The notes beneath the pieces were generated by a model, which made no database searches, was not told the origin of the DNA, and saw only the letters and a list, made by a program, of their open reading frames with translations. DNA of 35,386 nt, taken from contig JAIVFJ010000477.1 of the NCBI GenBank assembly GCA_025765615.1, forward strand, positions 1-35,386, in the 5' to 3' direction. Below, one piece after another: positions 1-9,763 of this stretch. The stretch comes from Zopfochytrium polystomum (taxonomy: Eukaryota; Chytridiomycota; Chytridiomycetes; Chytridiales; Chytridiaceae). The position numbers and the translations under genes are program-made. The first letter of the stretch is position 1. Each line of letters opens with the position of its first letter.

Positions 1-25
1 ATGCCGGGATAAATACACTCTCCTT

Positions 26-1308
26 TCAATCTCTCTGCTTCATTCTCCGGTCCAGCAACGCAACAACAGCCTCGTGGTCTCTCGACGCGGCCATGGATCT
101 CGCCGTCTGCCCAAACTCCGTCTCCGCAAACACGTCCGCGTGCCACCGATCAATGAGCTCCGCGCACACCTCCTTATTCCCATTAATCGCCGCCACCATC
201 AGCGTCGTCATCGCCGCCTTCTTCCTACCCCCCGCGACCACCCCGACCTTATTAATCATCCTCGCGCCCTTCTCCAGCAACATCCTCGCGCACCGCGCGT
301 TCCCGCTCGTCGCGCACACCCGCTCCAGCGCCGTCGCGCCCGCCGCGTCCTCGGCGTCCACGTCCGCCCCGCCTTGATCAGCGCCGCGACGATCTCGATC
401 CCGGCTTTTTGGTTCGCGTTCTCGACCGCCCACATGAGCGGCGTGGACCCGCCGTTGTCCTTCATGTCGATGAAGTGGGCGGGCGCGGTGGGGACGCGGG
501 GGAGAGGAGCGCGAGGACGGCGGGGAGGTTGCCGGCGCTGACGGCGATCGAGAGAGGGGTTTTGTGGGAGGCGGTGGTGGCGGTGGGGAGCGCGTTGGCG
601 CGGAGGAGGGCCGACACGAGGCCGCCGGAGCCTTTTTGGCACGCGATCTGGGGCGAGGGGGTTTGGGTCGGAGGCGAGGGCGAGATCACAGAGTGGAAAT
701 TCGAGCGAAATATGTGTTGCCTCTCACCATGAGAAGTGATCGCCCTGACTTATCTCGAGCTTCAATGTTGAGCTGACCCTTGTATTTGGATATCAGCGCG
801 ACCGCAGTGTTCTCGTCGTTCTCGTTCACGGCCCTGATCAGAAGGTGCTCCGCCTTGTTTACCTCCCGCTCGTCTGAGGCAATCGAAAATGAATCAGCGA
901 GACCCGCGAGGAGGCCAAAGAGGACAGCAAACTCAACTCACCTGTCGTCGATCCGCTCACCTCAGCGTACGTTTTCGAGTACGCGTTCTCGTCTTTCCGC
1001 CACACTCGCAGCTTGAACGCGTACTCGGTTTCGGGCTTCAAGTTCTCGACGACAAACTTGCGATCGGTTCCCTCGTACACGATCTTGTACTCTGGATCTC
1101 CGTTCTCGGACTTGACGAGCTGCACCGGAGTCCCTGGCGGAGGGGAGTAGTCCGGGCGGAACGACCAAGAGAGGGTCATGGACCGAGCGGTGGAGTTGGA
1201 GAGCAGGAGGAGGGGGAGGGCGAGGAGATCATCGTCGGATCCGGCGATTCGATCGCGCTGCCCGCTTTCTGACTTTTTCTTGGTGCTGTCCGGTGGTGGC
1301 GATGGCAT
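26..1308 (-). CDS. FANK1: FANK1-like fibronectin III + ankyrin repeat protein (two frame breaks)
   Basis: Three exons are visible: 1308-942, 873-728 and 647-26, with introns 874-941 and 648-727 (GT...AG, phases consistent). Exon 1 encodes an FN3 domain (motifs SMTLSWSF, YKIVYEG, FVVENLKPETEYAFKLRV). The rest encodes ankyrin repeats (SGRSLLMIACQKG, KTPLSIAVSAGN, STPLMWAVENAN, TTLMVAAINGNKEV) and ends in DRRMKQRD. The order FN3 then ankyrins, the length of about 375 residues and the C-terminal pattern match animal FANK1, which is linked to ciliated or flagellated cells. Exon 3 needs two single-base corrections, one in the G run near 498-502 and one near 367-370. The second break falls inside a textbook ankyrin loop (ALIKAG / ADVDAED), so missing bases are more likely than introns. 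The start at 1308 is the only in-frame ATG before the FN3 domain, and it overlaps the proposed start of the divergent neighbour. Confidence 0.8.
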
Positions 1309-2168
1309 ATTATGTAAGCGGTGTCAGAGGTAACTTTGACTCTTCTCTCTGTGTGGTTCTTGTAGATTTGACAAACAGGAGGAGGATCTAACGGTGCTAG
1401 TGCTGCCTTCCGCAGATTGGAGGCCACGCACTCGTTTAGACAACTTCGGGGCAGACTTGTCAAAATCGCCAACGCAGGAGCGATGCCAACCGTTGTTGAG
1501 GCCGCAATCGCGCTGCTCAACGACATCGATGCCCTCCTCCGAATCGTGGAAGCGAGCGCGGGGGCGCCACCGCAATCGCCCCCGACAATGACATCTGCGC
1601 AGACTCTCAAAGCAGCAGACGATCTCTTCAGCTTCGAATCGAAGCTCATCCCCGGATCGACCGGCACCTCCTTGACCACTTTGACAAGCTGTTAACGATC
1701 GTCGAACGCCCGCCCGACAGCAACTCTGGCGGTGAGCATTCTGTTGATTACGACGCACGCGTGCGCAATGTGGACTCCGAACGAAGGGTCGCGGCGGCAA
1801 AGCTGCTGGTGACGGCCATCGCTGCGAGGTTGCGTGAGGCCGTTCCAAACAGTGAAGGAGACGAGCCAGGGCCTCTGAACAGGAGGCTGTCTCGGTCAAA
1901 TTCTATCTTGACGCAGGATCGGCAAACGCGACCTTGACCTCGACGGTCGGTCGAGAAGTTTGGTTTGTGAGTATTTTATGCTGTTTTGGACTTGCTAATG
2001 GTCTCGTCATCACAATCTTGCCAGGTTACGCATCACGCGATTCACCACGCCGCTATGATAAAGGTTATTTGCTCAAACGAGCTGGGAATATCATTGCCAC
2101 CAGAATTCGGTGTTGCCCCAAGTACATTGCGCCACATCACAGCCCCCGACACCAAAAGCCTCATTTGA
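1302..2168 (+). CDS. DinB-like fold protein (two frame breaks)
   Basis: The C-terminal half carries VGREVWF, then a phase-0 intron (1967-2024, branch-like TGCTAAT), then VTHHAIHHAAMIKV and PEFGVAPSTLRH. This His-rich helix and FGVAPST ending resemble bacterial DinB-like (DUF664/DinB_2 type) proteins. Upstream, HLLDHFDKLL and VDYDARVRNVDSERR fit the same family, in which the histidines usually bind a metal. Two frame breaks are needed, near 1649-1664 and 1868-1872. The 5' end is uncertain. An ATG at 1302 followed by an intron 1330-1386 gives correct phases (MAYYVSGVR then GGGSNGAS), but it overlaps the FANK1 start on the other strand by seven bases. The function is unknown. The family call rests on motif memory and is moderately sure. 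Confidence 0.5.
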
Positions 2169-2451
2169 AACCGTCGCGTTACTTAATTGTCTCTCTTGAC
2201 TCGCAGCATTTTGGGATTGGAGTATGCAAAAACATCACCTAACAAAGAAGCGTCTAACATTTCAAGAAGGATTGATCCGACCCCAGTTTGAGCGGCGCAA
2301 AGTTTCCGAATCCCGATCACATGACATATCTCCGCGGGCTGTGCTTTTTCTTTGTGCGGAAAGGAGTTGACGGAGTTCGAATTTGTCGCTTTCGATTATC
2401 GTTTTCTTTGGCACAAGGCCAGGGCGTAGTTTCCCACAGGGGAACGAGAGT
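2169..2451. other. intergenic stretch, nothing recognised
   Basis: This short gap between the DinB-like gene and the TATA box at 2452 holds no recognisable gene. Only frames without family features are seen. Confidence 0.5.
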
Positions 2452-2458
2452 ATAAATG
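2452..2458 (+). promoter_or_regulatory. TATA box of the first receptor-family copy
   Basis: TATAAAT lies about 40 bases before the ATG at 2492, which opens a hydrophobic signal-like segment. The spacing is short for a fungal TATA-to-start distance but plausible. Confidence 0.45.
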
Positions 2459-2491
2459 GTAGACCAGAGCTGGAAGGAGGAAAACGCAAGT

Positions 2492-3240
2492 ATGAAGGAC
2501 GCCATCCGCCCAGTCGCTGCCGCTCTTCTGGCCGCTACTCTTCTTCCCGTCTTCCTGCTCATCTCCCCACTAGCGGCTTGCCGCCGTCGCCCAAACCCAA
2601 CAAGTTATCGGTGCCTTCACAATCACCGTCAAAAACCACTCCTCCCCAACCATTCTGCGTCGGGCGACACCATCTCGTACTCCCTCGACTTTTCCCAGAT
2701 CGCAACCGCAAACCCACATGAACTGCTCCCGACGCCACGTACGTCCGCGTCTTGCTCGTGGGCCACCTCAGGACGAGCTCCTGGACCCGACCGGTATCTC
2801 CAGAACGCCGCTGGCCGTGAACGATCCTCGATCAACACCCGGTTTCGACGTTCAAAAACCCCGTGACGTACACCATCCCGACACATTCAAGGGATTCGTC
2901 GGCCTCTTTCCTACACGCCGGTGGCCTCATACGGAGAGCAACCTGGGGACAGACTGATGCGCCGCAGAACACTGGCGAACTCGCGCCCCCTTGTTTTTCC
3001 ATCCCATCGATCTGCGGCTCGGAGACACCCCCCTCCCTCACGCCTGGATGCAGCGCCGATCGAGACTCGGGAACTCTGTCATCGACGTCCTCGAGGACTG
3101 CGAAGACAAGCTCTACTTTCAGTCAGACGTGGCCGACAACCCACCGGCTACAACATGGTCAGCGATGCCCGCAGATCCGCTACCGGCTCTCTCGCCTTGA
3201 ACGCTTTGCTTATCGTTCATATCCATCTTGCCTTTGCTAG
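2492..3240 (+). pseudogene. frame-broken receptor-family ectodomain copy (copy 0), no SAM domain
   Basis: The ATG at 2492 starts a signal peptide (AALLAATLLPVFLLISPLA). Family motifs then appear in shifting frames: FC(V)GDTISYSLDF, ATYVRVLLVG, DPTGIS, TIP...FKGFVGLF and APPCFSIPSICGSE. These match the two-cysteine ectodomain of the genes at 12.1-18.1 kb. At least five frame changes are needed. A Ser/Thr-rich stretch (SGTLSSTSSRTAKTSS) follows. The segment then ends in a hydrophobic tail (LALNALLIVHIHLAFASL) with no basic stop-transfer, no YLIP motif and no SAM domain. The tail could be a GPI-anchor signal or simply decay. Given the broken neighbours, either sequencing error or true pseudogenisation is possible. 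Confidence 0.6.
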
Positions 3241-3438
3241 CTTGAGCCCCCAATATTTTTTTTTCTTTTGTGTCTACTCACACGCCCGTTCTTATCACCT
3301 AAACTATTCGGCTTTACCGATTGTGTTTTCCACTCATGTTTCCTCTGAGAGCCTCGTTGTACTGCCCATGGTTAGAGATTCGTTAGGATCAATACAGCAG
3401 AAGCCTTATTCCCGTTTCTTCCCGTTTTACCTTTCCAG

Positions 3439-4387
3439 AAGAAGCTTGCGCCACCCACGACCGCCGACCAAGATGGCGTTGGCAACCGACCCGATGTATA
3501 AATCGTTCTGCTGAAGATACACCTGTACTCGACCCTCGAGGTCAAGCAGACCACAACGCTCCCAGTCAGCGGGAACGCCCTCATGCAGGATGTTTTCGAC
3601 CAGATCTGCAGGAAGCGCAAGTACGATCCAAAGGCGTATGTGCTGCGGATGGCTGATACGAGGACGGACGTGCCACTAGAGCTGACGCTCGCATCGATCG
3701 GTGCGACGACCGTTTTGTGTTTTGAAGAGAGACCGTGGGGGCGGTAGGTCAAACGTTTCTTTCGAACTCATCATCACAGGAGCGGCGAATTTAACCCGTT
3801 ATATTCTCTCGTCATATATCGGTCGAACCTTTCAAGCCGGAGATATCTTCTTGCGACCACCGGGTGAAATCGCTTCTGAAGTTTTGCTGGAACCCGCGAT
3901 TCATCTCGGATGAAATCACGTCGGTGTACAAGGTAGCTAACCTTTTCTTAACGACTTTGGGAGCAGAGGGCTCATTTCTCTACGACCATGCCCAACTACC
4001 AGCAATATAGTGTCACCCAGAAGAATCTCGTAGGCCGCTAACGAACGGACGCTTTACGATCGACGGCGAGCACACTCCACATTCTCGCGCCGGAACAAAA
4101 AATGTTTGAAATGCTCAAGACGGTTGGTTTGCTTGGCTTGGTCTTTCTCCTTTTCTATCCTTTCTAACGTCCAGAACTGGAAACCAAAGGGATCGTAACC
4201 ACATCAGCGCCATTGTATCGTGCAAGCAGTCAAGAAGCACAGTCCGCACTTCAAGTTGTCGTCAAAAAGTCCGGGTCGTCGTCCAACAGCAATACGACGT
4301 TTGAACTTTGAGGCGAGCGGGGCCGCAGGATGCAGGTGCGACGTGTTTGCTGTTTCGCATTGTGAGGCCAACTTGTTTGATCGTTGA
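3439..4387 (+). pseudogene. SIN1: C-terminal part of TORC2 subunit Sin1/Avo1 (frame-broken, N-terminus absent)
   Basis: The segment begins at an acceptor-like cag (3436-3438), or at the ATG at 3473. After one break it reads LLKIHLYSTLEVKQTTTLPV, then DVFDQICRKRKYDPKAY and DTRTDVPLELTLASIG. This is the Ras-binding (ubiquitin-like) segment of Sin1/Avo1. Further exons give DEITSVYK, QYSVTQKNLVGR, TIDGE, HILAPEQKMFEMLKT and ISAIVSCKQSR, the usual order of the Sin1 PH domain that binds phosphoinositides at the plasma membrane. Introns are visible around 3741-3780, 3935-4003 and 4123-4177. Several single-base breaks and a TAA interrupt it. The N-terminal region and the CRIM domain needed for TORC2 function are not found upstream; receptor copy 0 sits there instead. 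It is therefore a rearranged fragment, or an intact gene damaged by assembly. Confidence 0.65.
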
Positions 4388-4708
4388 TTCCCGCCAAAAT
4401 ACCCGGCACTTTTGCGTTTCCGTCCGGCGGCCCGCCTCGAAGCCGACATCTGCACGCGCGTTCTGTTCATGTCGAACATTTACAACCAACCCTCGAACGC
4501 CGGAAACTGAGCGAGTTGGGTGGTTGAAAGGGCGTCGAAAGGGATGCGGGGGCGTGTCAAATGGTGGAAAGGAGATGGGCGTGACTTCCATTTATGGAAA
4601 TATTCTTTGAAGACGGGACTTGCGTTGTCCTTGCCCGGCTTTCCTCTCTTCTTATCTTTCTTCCTTTCCCCCTTTTCCTAAAACGTTTTCGCGCCGCCGC
4701 CGCCACGA
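4388..4708. other. intergenic stretch, nothing recognised
   Basis: This holds the putative 3' region of the Sin1 fragment and the 5' region of receptor copy 1. The last 90 bases are pyrimidine-rich (tttcctctcttcttatc type), as is common before fungal start codons. Confidence 0.5.
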
Positions 4709-6391
4709 ATGCCCTCCTCCCTCGCCGGCGCCGCAGCCGTCCTCGTCGTCGTCGTCGTCGCGATCGTCGCCCTCTCCCCGAGTCGCCCGCCGCACGCTCC
4801 CCGCGCTCAACGCGTCAACCCAGTCAGCGGCTCGTCGCGCTGGCGGTCACAAAATTTCCCTCCTCGGGCGAGTTCTGCGTCGGCGGGACTCCCATCGCTA
4901 CGCTATCCACCCTCGACGACCGTCCCCTCCGCCGACCCCCCGCCAACCAGACCGACATCACCCACCCTCCCTCCTCGAGATCCGCGGCCCCCGCGCAGGA
5001 CCCAGTCGGTCGATCCCACCGGCTCTTTTTCTGGTGGCACGCTGCCTCGATCGTCGCCCAGAGGCCGCTCACCGCGATTCAGAGCTCCGGCACCTACGTT
5101 GTGCCAAGCACGTTCAAAGGGTTCGTCCGCCTCGCTCTGCACGTCGTTCTGTCGTACGAGAGCAGTCGCGGCGCGAGCGCCAATTTTCAGAACGGGGCTT
5201 GGTCCACTCCGTCCTTTAACATTCGTCGGCGTCCACCTGCAGCCGCAGTGCGTCCTCATCCTCGGCTTCCCCCACCGTCTCCGCATCGTCTCAGACAGGC
5301 AACTCAGTTTCCACAACAACGACCGACAGACCCTTCAGTGCAACGTCTGCACCTCCAGCAAGCTCAAGCTCCACCACCAGCGACTCCTCGTCGTCGCTGG
5401 CGAGCATCGTGCCCGTCGCAGCAGCATCATCCGGCCTATCCACCGGTGCGATCGCGGTAATAGCAGCAGCGGGCGTTGCTCTTCTTCTCTGCGTCGTTGC
5501 CGCGCTCCTTCTTGCCATCTACCGAAAGCGGAGGCGGCAGAAGCGTTCAGACACGACCACAGCGCCGTCGGCGCCTCCGAGATACTCGTCTTCCGGCAAC
5601 GACGTAGATCGCTCGGAAACCGTATCGCCATCAGTGCAGATATCTCGTCCGTCCATGACACACACGGATTTGTCCAGCACCACGCTGGATGAGCTGGGAT
5701 CAGGAATCAGTAGCTCGGATCCACCTCACGAGCCGCAAAAACAGTCCTCTCTTCAACCATGGCTCAGGGACCTGGCGTTCCGAGCATGGCATGGCGATCG
5801 AGTCAGGTAATGACCTTTGTTTTTTTTTCTGGACCAAAGATATTGAAATCGACATTCCTCTCCTCACTAACCGAACCCCCAAAAGCAAATCGAATATATG
5901 ATACCCCTGTCCCGCGCATCGAATTCCTCTACGGCCGACTCTCCAGCACCCTCAACGGAACCCACCGAATCCACCCAACCCACCCTCTTTACCGGAGTCC
6001 TACAAGTGGTCACCTCTCTCGAAGCCGCCGTCGACAAGCCCCACAAACCCTCACCCTCACCGGACCCCACCAAAAAGCCCCTGCTCGCCCTCCGCAGCTG
6101 GACCGTGCAGCAGGTCGCCGACGCGCTGGAGGCCGAAGGCGTCGCGGAGTCGATCGTTGGGCAGTTTGTCAGCGGCGGGGGTCGACGGCGCGCGGCTGGA
6201 GACGGTCGACAGCGGGTTTTTGCTGCGCGAGTTTGGCGTCGCGACGGCGGGGGATGCGGGCGAGGGTGATGGGGGCGGTGAGGAGGGTCAGAGGCGAGGA
6301 GGAACCGGGGGTTGGAGTGGAGGACGGGCCGACCGGCGGGGCGGGGGCGGAGGTCGCGTCGCCGCCGCCGTATTTGGCGATGGATACGTGA
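4709..6391 (+). pseudogene. SAM-domain receptor-like protein, copy 1 (many frame breaks)
   Basis: A signal-like start (AAAVLVVVVVAIVAL) is followed, in changing frames, by SSGEFCVGG, NQTDITH, VDPTGS, STFKGFVRLALHVVLSYES and ANFQNGAW. A Ser/Thr stalk comes next, then the membrane segment (GAIAVIAAAGVALLLCVVAA) and basic YRKRRRQKR at about 5410-5545. AWRSSQ is then split by an intron (5807-5885) from QIEYMIP. LFTGVLQVVTSLEA and a SAM domain (SWTVQQVADAL ... VDGARLETVDSGFL ... ARVMGAVRRVRGEE) follow, ending SPPPYLAMDT. Two breaks in the SAM domain are extra Gs in five-G runs at 6177-6181 and 6249-6253. Domain order equals that of the intact paralogues at 12.1-18.1 kb. Breaks of this type suggest sequencing error as much as gene decay. 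Confidence 0.65.
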
Positions 6392-7115
6392 TGGTGGTTT
6401 GGGAGGTTTGAGGTTCACCGGCTTGTTCCATTTTGAACCGCATTAGAAGAGCTGTTGTACATTTAGACCTAATTTTGAAAGTCCAAGTGCCGTTGAAAGA
6501 ATGTCATGGGAGTGCTGTCTGTTTAAGGATCTCTTCTGAATACGAAACAACTGTAAATATCTCCATTTGATAACTCTTCACACTTGGCCAGGTTTGAAGA
6601 GCCTTTGATGATGATATCGCTTGCTGTATCAGGGGAGTATCCTTGTGGAATGAAAAGTAAAAGCTGAAAAGTAACGTGCGCTCACGTCCCGTGAGCCCAC
6701 TTGATTGGCAATCACACCGACGAGCTTTTATGTTTCAACACGTTCGTGAAATCAATCGTTGTGAAAAAGATGAATTGAGGTCATTTGCTTTGGTGTTGGT
6801 GTGTTGAGAAAGGGTTCTTACGTAATCTAAGTGTGCTTAATGGAAAAGAGGTCCAACGTGCAAAAAAGAAGATGGAAAGCCTTGATGGCAGGAAATGGGA
6901 AATGAAGAGGTTCGAACCGAAAAAGGGAATGCCCAAGAATGCAGTTGCAAGTATGCAGAATGCTAGACGTGCTCTCAAAAAAAAGGAAACAACAATGTGG
7001 TGCCAGAAAAACAAGCGGTCCTGCCGCGAAAGGCCAATTAGTTCTGAACGAAAAAAAAAACGGGAAATGCATCGCGTGGAGCCTCGGTGAAAAGTTATTG
7101 CTCTCCCATCTGCCT
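6392..7115. other. intergenic stretch between convergent genes
   Basis: Receptor copy 1 and the laccase end towards each other here, so this should hold both 3' UTRs. A plus frame at 6785-7090 is Lys/Arg-rich with no recognised motif and is not called as a gene. AT content is higher than in the coding flanks. Confidence 0.5.
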
Positions 7116-8941
7116 TCAAATCCCCGAATCGTCCATCTCGACGTCGTTTGAACTCGTGTACGCCTTCCACGCCTCGCACGTCTCCCGCCACCCGTCGTCC
7201 ACCGCGTCGTTCCCGCGAATCTCGTCGTGCCGCTCGACAAACTGCAGCGATAGCCCCTCACTGGCGTGGAAAGCAATGTGACAGTGCATCAACCACGTCC
7301 CGGGGTTATCCAGCGGGAACGCGACGGCGATGTGGCCCTTGGAGGGGAGCACCACGACGTCGCGGCGCGGAAGGTTCATGGTGGTGAAATCGGAAAAATT
7401 CCCCGTAAAGTTGCCCGGGCCGCGTGAGAGGACGAACCAGTCGTGTCCGTGGATGTGGAGCGGGTGGTTCGCGATCAGCGACGACTGGATCTGGAAGAAC
7501 GCCCAGTCCGCCGCGGTCCCGTTCAGCGCGACGACGTTGAACGAGGACGGGTACGACGCGTTCTGCGCCTCGACCATGCCAAGCGACGGGTTCCCCCAGT
7601 CAAGGACCTGCGTGACGCCGTTGATGAACCACGTCTTTGCAAACGTCAGCTGCATCACGCGGTCGTCCGACGGCCGGCTCGCCGCGATCGTCTTGCTCAC
7701 GTACGGCGTCAGCGACATCGTCAGGTCGCCGCACCCGCCCGTGCTGTTGTACCCGGTGGTCGTCGGCTCGGCCTCGGGATCCTCGGCCGTGGAGTACCGC
7801 AGGATGCCGCGGATGCCGTCCGGGTTCTTGTTGTTGGTGCACGGCATCTGCGGCACCGCGCGGATCCAGTAGTTTGTCGCTGCCTGGTCCGCAGTGAAGA
7901 CGATGTCGTAGCGCTGCGCGAGGGCGACGTCGATGACAGTCGCTTGGTACGGGTGGACGGGGACGAGGTCGTTGGCGATGACATAAAAGGTGTGGTTGTC
8001 AATGGAGAACTTCATGTGGGCAAAGGTGCCGGTGTTGATGATGCGGAGGCGGTACGTCTTGCCTGGCTCGACGGTGGTGGAGAAGTACTCGCCGCTGCCG
8101 TTGAACTTGTTCTTGCCGTTCAGCAAGCCGTTGTCGCCTGGCGGCGGCGGGACGGTGGTACCCGTCCAGAGGTAAAAGGCGCTCTGGTGGTACCAGTCTT
8201 GGATGGAAAGCGGGCCGAGATCGACGTCATAGTTTGCGGTGGCCGGGCCGTTGATGACGATTTGGCCCGTGCAGCCGAGGCCGTATTGCAAAGAAAAGTG
8301 GCTGTGATACCAAGATGTGCCTGCCGGGTGGGGGAGTGGAGGTGGTGGACATTGAGGAAAAGTCTGCTTTGCGAGCGAATCTCACCATACTGCGCTGCCC
8401 TCCAACGATATTTGAATGTGTGGCCAGGAGGGATCGCGCACTGAGTGACTCCGGGAACGCCATCGCTCGCGACAGTGCCGAGCTGCCGCAAGCCGTGCCT
8501 GCCAATCAACAAATTGGAATCGTTTCAAAACAACAGATCAAACGCAAGCACCACCAACCAGTGAATTGAAGTCCCGTTATTTTGAAGGTTGTTCGTAACG
8601 TAAATCTCGACCCAATCGCCCCAGTCGGCTGTGATGAGAGGCCCAGGGATGGAGTCGTTGAATGCAAACACGTTGACGGGCACACCGTCGGGGGCCATGG
8701 TGAGGTTGTTGAGCGAGAGGTAGTACGTCCGGGTGACGCCGGTGTCGGGGACGGTTTCGTAATAGTCTGTGGAGATGTTGTATTCGCCCCAGCAGTTGCG
8801 AGAGTCGGGGGAGTGCTCGCAGCACGAGGCGAGAGCGGGCTGAAAGAGGATGGGTGCCATGATGGCCGCGGCACCGGCCACAGCTAGGAGCGCCGTCTTC
8901 GCCGTGACGCGGTCGGGCCGAGATGAGGGTACACCAGCCAT
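7116..8941 (-). CDS. laccase (ascomycete-type multicopper oxidase), 566 aa
   Basis: Three exons (8941-8559, 8498-8386, 8320-7116) with introns 8499-8558 and 8321-8385 give one continuous frame. All four copper-binding signatures are present: SIHWHGLRQ (L1), SWYHSHFSLQ (L2), HPLHIHGHDW (L3) and HCHIAFHASEGLSL (L4). The axial position ten residues after the L4 cysteine is Leu, typical of medium to high redox potential laccases. A hydrophobic segment (TALLAVAGAAAIMAPILF) near residues 13-32 indicates secretion or anchoring. The C-terminus DDSGI matches the C-terminal plug (DSGL/V/I) of ascomycete laccases, as does PDTGVTRTYYLSL near the N-terminus. It oxidises phenols and reduces O2 to water outside the cell. 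An upstream in-frame start at 9049 was rejected because the hydrophobic segment sits correctly behind the ATG at 8941. Confidence 0.92.
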
Positions 8942-9763
8942 GACGGGAAAGAGGAATCGGTCAGAGAAAAGTAGAGTCGGGAAGGTGTTTGAAGTTTGGC
9001 TTGCTTTTTGTCTCAGCTCTTTATCCAAATTGAGGCGGGCGAAGAACACAGAAGGCGTGTTGCTTTCCCTGCTCAGTTCGGGAGTTCATGCGCACGCCCC
9101 GCCGGCAGCCGCCGGCTTGGGTGATTTTCTATTGCGGCTAGCATGGAACGAACAAACACAGGGCCGATTGCGGCGGGTAATCTTCCGCGTGCGCGCGTGT
9201 TGGTTGTGCTCCGGTCAGACAAATTTGGCCACACAACTGCGCCGACACCTTACGGCCTGCGGCCTGAAGCCACTTCTTTGCTCAGCCTTGCTTGGCCGCA
9301 GCACAATCCGGCACGGCTTTTCCGAACGGTCCGCGAACGCACTCTCACCGATGACTCTGGCCGCAACACAAAGCGCTCGACGCTTCCTCGCCGGATGCTT
9401 TTGGCTCTCTTTAGGTTACATCGAGTGGATTGAAGACCGTCAACGGAGGTCAAATTGCTTTGCTTAAGTCCCCGTCTGGAAAAAAATTTGTCGACCAGGC
9501 GATTGTAAACAGACCATGCTGCGGCCCTTACTTTACTACTCGCTTTTGGGGCCCACGAGGGCGCCGTTTTTTTTTATTTTAATGTGTAGCAACGCTTTAG
9601 AGCTCCCTGCGGTGGTGGAAAAAAGGAACGGCACTTTTTTGCGCAGCTCTTTTACGCTGTTTGCCCTATTTTTTGTTTTCTTGGCGTTGTGTCTGTCGAC
9701 ATAAGGACTTTGTCTGTCGATCGTTTGTGGACTGCGGTGACAACCGATTACAAGTAACTCGTC
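8942..9763. promoter_or_regulatory. divergent intergenic region between laccase and the type II membrane protein gene
   Basis: Both flanking genes are transcribed away from this 822-base gap, so it should contain both promoters. Frames crossing it (for example 9143-9433) show no domain or signal. No metal- or stress-response element could be assigned with confidence. Confidence 0.45.

Noticed and set aside
6785..7090. Plus-strand frame rich in Lys/Arg
   Set aside because: No start context, domain or paralogue; it lies in the expected 3' UTR region of convergent genes.
7330..8444. Long plus-strand open frames opposite the laccase
   Set aside because: They are antisense to exons with all four copper motifs and have no domain; GC-rich DNA keeps several frames open.
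9143..9433. Open frames in the laccase upstream region
   Set aside because: No motif, no intron support and placement in a divergent promoter region.
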